Source: JBBQRS01 sp038214535 (GTDB lineage Bacteria; Chloroflexota; Anaerolineae; CG2-30-64-16). From it: DNA of 17,363 nt. Shown piece by piece: positions 14,178-17,363 of the stretch. Each line of letters begins with the position of its first letter. The stretch's first letter is position 1. The position numbers and the translations under genes were made by a program. The notes beneath the pieces are model-generated. The model ran no database searches, was not told where the DNA came from, and was given only the letters and a program-made list of their open reading frames with translations. The DNA lies in assembly GCA_038214535.1 (NCBI GenBank), contig JBBQRS010000104.1:1-17363 (forward strand), given 5' to 3'.

Positions 14178-15692
14178 GTGAGCCTCTATCTGGCGATTGA
14201 CGCGGGCACCACCTCGATGAAGGCCGCCCTGTTCGATGAGCGCGGCGGTCTGTTGGGCATGGATCGGCAGGAGTACACCCTGCTGACGCCCGCCCCGGCC
14301 ATCGTCGAGTTGGACCCGGAGACCTATTGGTTGGCCTGTTGTCGCGCTGTGCGCGGCGCGCTGGCGCAGAGCGGGGCTGACCCCACAGCGGTACGCACGC
14401 TTTGCATCTCCAGCCAGGGCGAAACCATCGTCCCGCTGGATGCGGCGGGTCGCCCCACGCGTGACGCCATCGTCTGGCTGGACAATCGCGCGGTCGAGGA
14501 AGCCGCCCTGATCGCCGCCGAATTTGGGCACGAGCAGGTGTTCCAGGTGACCGGTGAACCCGATATCGCGCCGACGTGGCCGTCGAGCAAAATCCTCTGG
14601 ATGCGCCGCCACGAGCCGGAACTGTTCGCGCGCACGGCGAAGTATCTGTTGCTGGAGGACTATCTCCTCTACCGCTTGACGGGCGAATACGTCACCGAAC
14701 GCAGCCTGCAAGCCGATACCCTGTTCCTGGATATCCGCTCCGGCGGTTGGTGGCAGCCGATGTTCGACTTCGTCGGGATCGCGCCCGATCAGTTGGGCCG
14801 GCTCTGTAATCCCGGCGAAATGATCGGGCCGCTCAGCCCGGACGGCGCGGCTGCGTTGGGCCTCACGACCTCCACGCGCGCGGTTATGGGCGCGATGGAT
14901 CAGATGATAGGCGCGCTGGGCGCGGGTAATGCCACCCCAGGTCTCGCCACGGAGACCACCGGCGGCGCGCTGGCGATTGTCGCCACGCTCGACCGGTTCT
15001 TCCTCGACCCCGGCCGGCGTATGCCCACCATGTTCCACGCCCGTCCAGACACCTACGCGCTGATGCCCTGGGCGCAGACGGCGGGCATGGCGCTCAAGTG
15101 GTTTCGCGACCAGTTCTACGCATTGGAGAGTCAGGTCGCTTATGCCTCTTACGCCGACCCCTATGGGCTGATGACCGCTCAGGCGGCGGCGGTTCCCGCG
15201 GGTTCGGACGGCCTGATCGTGTTGCCGCATCTGGAAGGCACGGCCTGCCCCGAGTTCAACCCGCTGGCCCGCGCCGTCTTCTATGGCGCGACGTTGCGCC
15301 ACACCAAGGCGCATTTCACCCGCGGCATCCTCGAATCGGTCGCCTACATGCTCAAGCGGAACCTCGACACGGTGGAGGAGCTGGGCATCCCGGTGGATCG
15401 CATCCGCAGCACCGGGGGCGGCGCGCGCAGCCGGCTCTGGCTCCAGATCAAGGCCGACGTGCTGCAGAAACCCGTGGAAGCGCCAGAGATCGAAGAAGCC
15501 GCCCTGCTGGGCGCGGCCCTGCTGGGCGCAGCCGCTGTGGGCGAAGTGGCCGGGCTGGATGAAGGCATCCGCCGCATGGTGCGCATCCGCGAATCGTTCG
15601 AGCCGAATCCGGCCAACGCGGATGTTTATGCCGCGGGCTACGCCCGCTACGTCGAACTCTACGACCGGCTCGCGCCGATGTTTGGTGCATAA
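14178..15692 (+). CDS. FGGY-family carbohydrate kinase (xylulokinase/fuculokinase-like)
   Basis: A 504-residue ATP-dependent sugar kinase of the FGGY family, normal in length. DAGTTSMK (8-15) begins the first actin-like domain, LDNRAVEEA (101-109) holds a sugar-binding Asp-Asn-Arg, Asp241 in MGAMDQ is the likely catalytic base, and STGGGARSRLWLQIKADVLQKPV is the C-terminal FGGY signature. FGGY kinases phosphorylate ketoses or polyols such as xylulose, fuculose, rhamnulose or ribulose. The neighbouring isomerase suggests that it acts on the ketose produced. The start is GTG 14178 with GGAG (14167-14170) seven bases upstream. The upstream gap is full of repeats, so a separate promoter is possible. 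Motif comparison alone cannot choose among substrates. Confidence 0.93.
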   Translation: MSLYLAIDAGTTSMKAALFDERGGLLGMDRQEYTLLTPAPAIVELDPETYWLACCRAVRGALAQSGADPTAVRTLCISSQGETIVPLDAAGRPTRDAIVWLDNRAVEEAALIAAEFGHEQVFQVTGEPDIAPTWPSSKILWMRRHEPELFARTAKYLLLEDYLLYRLTGEYVTERSLQADTLFLDIRSGGWWQPMFDFVGIAPDQLGRLCNPGEMIGPLSPDGAAALGLTTSTRAVMGAMDQMIGALGAGNATPGLATETTGGALAIVATLDRFFLDPGRRMPTMFHARPDTYALMPWAQTAGMALKWFRDQFYALESQVAYASYADPYGLMTAQAAAVPAGSDGLIVLPHLEGTACPEFNPLARAVFYGATLRHTKAHFTRGILESVAYMLKRNLDTVEELGIPVDRIRSTGGGARSRLWLQIKADVLQKPVEAPEIEEAALLGAALLGAAAVGEVAGLDEGIRRMVRIRESFEPNPANADVYAAGYARYVELYDRLAPMFGA

Positions 15693-15723
15693 CTGTGAAT
15701 TTCATCCCGCACAACATCTCTTT

Positions 15724-15739
15724 AGAGGAGATCAAATTG
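15724..15739 (+). promoter_or_regulatory. Ribosome site supporting a TTG start for the MttB-like gene
   Basis: AGAGGAG (15724-15730) stands 6 bases before TTG 15737. An in-frame GTG at 15695 would add 14 residues but has no Shine-Dalgarno sequence, being only two bases after the kinase stop. The TTG start also gives a normal N-terminus for the family. Confidence 0.65.
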
Positions 15740-17230
15740 ACTATCTATGACGCTGTCGCCGGCCTCGCCATGCCGCCTGCCGCCGATTACCTGTTCACCG
15801 AGGATGATCTGGAGCGTTTACATAACGCCGCGCTGGATGTCCTCGAAGACCCCGGTATGCGTATCCTGTCGCCCCGGCTGTTGGCGGCGCTGGAGCAGGG
15901 GGGCGCGACGGTGAATCACGCCGCGCAAACCGTTCGGTTCCCGCGCGCGCTGGTTGAAGGCGCCATCGCCGCCATGCAAGCCGATTTGCAAAGCGGTCGC
16001 AAGCCGCTTCTCCTCAATGGCGTCGTCTCGTCTAAGAGCAGCGGGCCGGTGCAGGCCAAGTTTGGCGGCGCGTGTATCGAAATCTTCGACTGGGAGCGTC
16101 AGACATTGCGCCAGCCGACGCGTAATGACCTGATTGATCTTGTGCGCTTCGGCGAGGCCCTGCCGGATGTCACGACCGTCGGCAACCCGGTGGTCTACCT
16201 CACCGAAGATGACGGCTCTTCCGTAGACCCGCGGATGCAGCGCATCAAGACCGCCGCCCTCATCGCGTGTTACACCACGAAGGCGGGCGCGACCGAGGTG
16301 TGGAACGCGTGGGAGCTTGACTACCTGATGGAAATCGGGGAGATCGTGCGCGGCAGCCGCGCCGCGTATCTTGCCAATCCCTGCTTCGTCACGGCGAAGG
16401 AGACCATCTCGCCGTTGGTGCTGGAGGACAAGGCCGCCGAGGTGCTGGTGTTGCTGGCCGAGCGTGGCTTGCCCACCACCATCATCCCCATGCCCCTGAC
16501 GGGCGGCTCCGCGCCGATGGCGCTGGCGTCCAACATCGTAATGTGCAACGCCGAGGTGCTTGGCGTCGCGACGGCCATCCGTTGCGTCGTGCCCGATGCG
16601 TGGGTGGCGGGCGGCGTCATCAGCGGCGTGCTGGACATGTCTAGCGGCGGCGCGAGCTTCGCGGCTCCCGAAGCCATCCTGCAAGACCTGGGCATCGCCG
16701 AGCTACACGAACGCCGCTACGGCTTCGACTTTGCCATCGGAACCGGCTACACCGACGCGAAATACCCCGGCGTCCAGTCCGTCATGGAGAAGTTCGCGAA
16801 ATATTCGGCGACCTATCGCTCAGGGCGCGTGAACTACCCGGTCGGGCTGGTCAATGGCGGCAAGGCCTTCTCGCCGGAACAGGCGCTGCTCGACCTGGAG
16901 GTCGCCAACTGGATTCATCAGGCCGGTAAGGGGATTCCGGTCAACGAGGAGACGCTGGCCGTGGATCTGATTCGCAAGCAGGGCATCGGTGGCTATCAGG
17001 TGGGCGAGGACTACACCTTGCAGAACATGCGCAAGGTCGTATGGTATCCATCCCTCATGGATCGCACGCTTTCGGCCGGGCTGGAAAAGGACCGCGAACG
17101 CGACATGATCGAACGGGCATCCGCGCGCAAGCAGCGAATCATGGCAAAGGCCGATTACGAGATAGACGCAGACCGTCGCCGCGCGATCGAAGCGGTCGTT
17201 CGCGCGGCTGAACGATCCCTGGATCACTAG
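15737..17230 (+). CDS. MttB-family (COG5598) methyltransferase without pyrrolysine
   Basis: A 497-residue protein of the trimethylamine methyltransferase MttB family. Recognisable segments are an N-terminal FTEDDLERLHNAALDVLEDPGMRI, PMPLTGGSAPMAL (251-263) and GTGYTDAKYPGVQSVMEK (335-352), all placed as in COG5598 proteins. No in-frame TAG occurs, so this is one of the non-pyrrolysine members, a group that includes demethylases for glycine betaine, proline betaine, carnitine and gamma-butyrobetaine. These transfer a methyl group from a quaternary amine to a corrinoid protein. No corrinoid protein gene is visible, but the sequence ends 133 bases later. The gene follows the FGGY kinase by 44 bases and is the last of the run. 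In a sugar operon the substrate might be a methylated sugar or amino sugar, which is inference only. Confidence 0.88.
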   Translation: MTIYDAVAGLAMPPAADYLFTEDDLERLHNAALDVLEDPGMRILSPRLLAALEQGGATVNHAAQTVRFPRALVEGAIAAMQADLQSGRKPLLLNGVVSSKSSGPVQAKFGGACIEIFDWERQTLRQPTRNDLIDLVRFGEALPDVTTVGNPVVYLTEDDGSSVDPRMQRIKTAALIACYTTKAGATEVWNAWELDYLMEIGEIVRGSRAAYLANPCFVTAKETISPLVLEDKAAEVLVLLAERGLPTTIIPMPLTGGSAPMALASNIVMCNAEVLGVATAIRCVVPDAWVAGGVISGVLDMSSGGASFAAPEAILQDLGIAELHERRYGFDFAIGTGYTDAKYPGVQSVMEKFAKYSATYRSGRVNYPVGLVNGGKAFSPEQALLDLEVANWIHQAGKGIPVNEETLAVDLIRKQGIGGYQVGEDYTLQNMRKVVWYPSLMDRTLSAGLEKDRERDMIERASARKQRIMAKADYEIDADRRRAIEAVVRAAERSLDH

Positions 17231-17256
17231 AACGCATCCGAAGACTGCACGTCGCT

Positions 17257-17327
17257 CTCCTTCGTAGTGGCGGGGGTTTGGGGGGGGGGGGTTGAACGGC
17301 GAAAAGCCCCCACAACAACGGGGTGGA
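17257..17327. repeat. Degraded second copy of the 14053-14115 palindrome at the contig end
   Basis: CTCCTTCGTAGTG (17257-17269) matches the left arm of the palindrome at 14051-14063 exactly. After a 12-base G-run (17280-17291) the sequence AACGGC (17295-17300) and AAAGCC (17303-17308) follows the right arm with many substitutions. The mismatches and homopolymers look like base-calling or assembly error in a hairpin repeat rather than natural divergence. Confidence 0.55.
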
Positions 17328-17363
17328 AGAAAAATATTAAATAATAAAAAAGGTTTTTTTTTG
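17328..17363. other. Probable low-quality contig end
   Basis: The last 36 bases are runs of A and T (AATATTAAATAATAAAAAAGG then nine T), out of keeping with the high-GC window. They follow directly on the degraded repeat, so I treat them as unreliable sequence and not as a terminator. Confidence 0.5.

Noticed and set aside
15737..17230. Trimethylamine methyltransferase with pyrrolysine
   Set aside because: There is no in-frame TAG and the region corresponding to the Pyl site reads through as GTGYTDAK, so the trimethylamine-specific assignment is not supported.

Overview
The window is a single block of genes, all on the + strand, devoted to uptake and breakdown of a sugar or glycoside. It begins inside one gene and ends in what looks like poor-quality contig-end sequence. 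High GC in most genes, a Tat-type lipoprotein sugar-binding protein with a proline/alanine-rich linker, GTG/TTG starts, and abundant intergenic palindromes of the 'CCCTCTCCC...GGGAGAGGG', 'TGTCAYYCTGA' and 'CTTCGTAGTGACGGCTTTAGCC' kinds suggest an environmental or gut Chloroflexota (Anaerolineae-like) bacterium. That assignment is an inference from style, not from a marker gene.

Layout. (1) 1-2400: two tandem, clearly paralogous GH4-family (NAD+/Mn2+-dependent) glycosidases, the first cut off by the window edge, separated by a palindromic repeat and a terminator-like hairpin. (2) 2532-5933: an ABC sugar importer (Tat lipoprotein binding protein and two permeases), without an ATPase gene, with a 13-bp hairpin between binding protein and first permease. 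(3) 5938-11276: a tightly packed run of RmlD-like reductase, DegT-type PLP aminotransferase, galactokinase-like GHMP kinase, UroD-superfamily protein and DhnA/LacD-type class I aldolase, mostly overlapping or nearly touching. (4) 11277-11493: a MITE-like element with long imperfect inverted ends. (5) 11494-13945: an L-fucose/L-arabinose isomerase-like protein and an NAD(P)-dependent epimerase. (6) 13946-14177: two further strong palindromes. (7) 14178-17230: an FGGY sugar kinase and an MttB-family (COG5598) methyltransferase without pyrrolysine. (8) 17231-17363: a degraded second copy of the 14053-14115 repeat running into homopolymers.

How the genes may work together: the importer brings in a glycoside, a GH4 enzyme cleaves it, and isomerase, FGGY kinase and aldolase form the classic aldose -> ketose -> ketose-phosphate -> C3-unit route known for fucose and rhamnose. 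The reductase, epimerase, aminotransferase and second (GHMP) kinase imply that the sugar is unusual (amino-, deoxy- or epimer form) or that two routes are merged. The MttB-like and UroD-like proteins add a possible demethylation step, although no corrinoid protein is visible. The substrate cannot be named from sequence alone. No rRNA, tRNA, CRISPR array, transposase or transcription factor gene is seen, and no gap between genes exceeds 300 bases.
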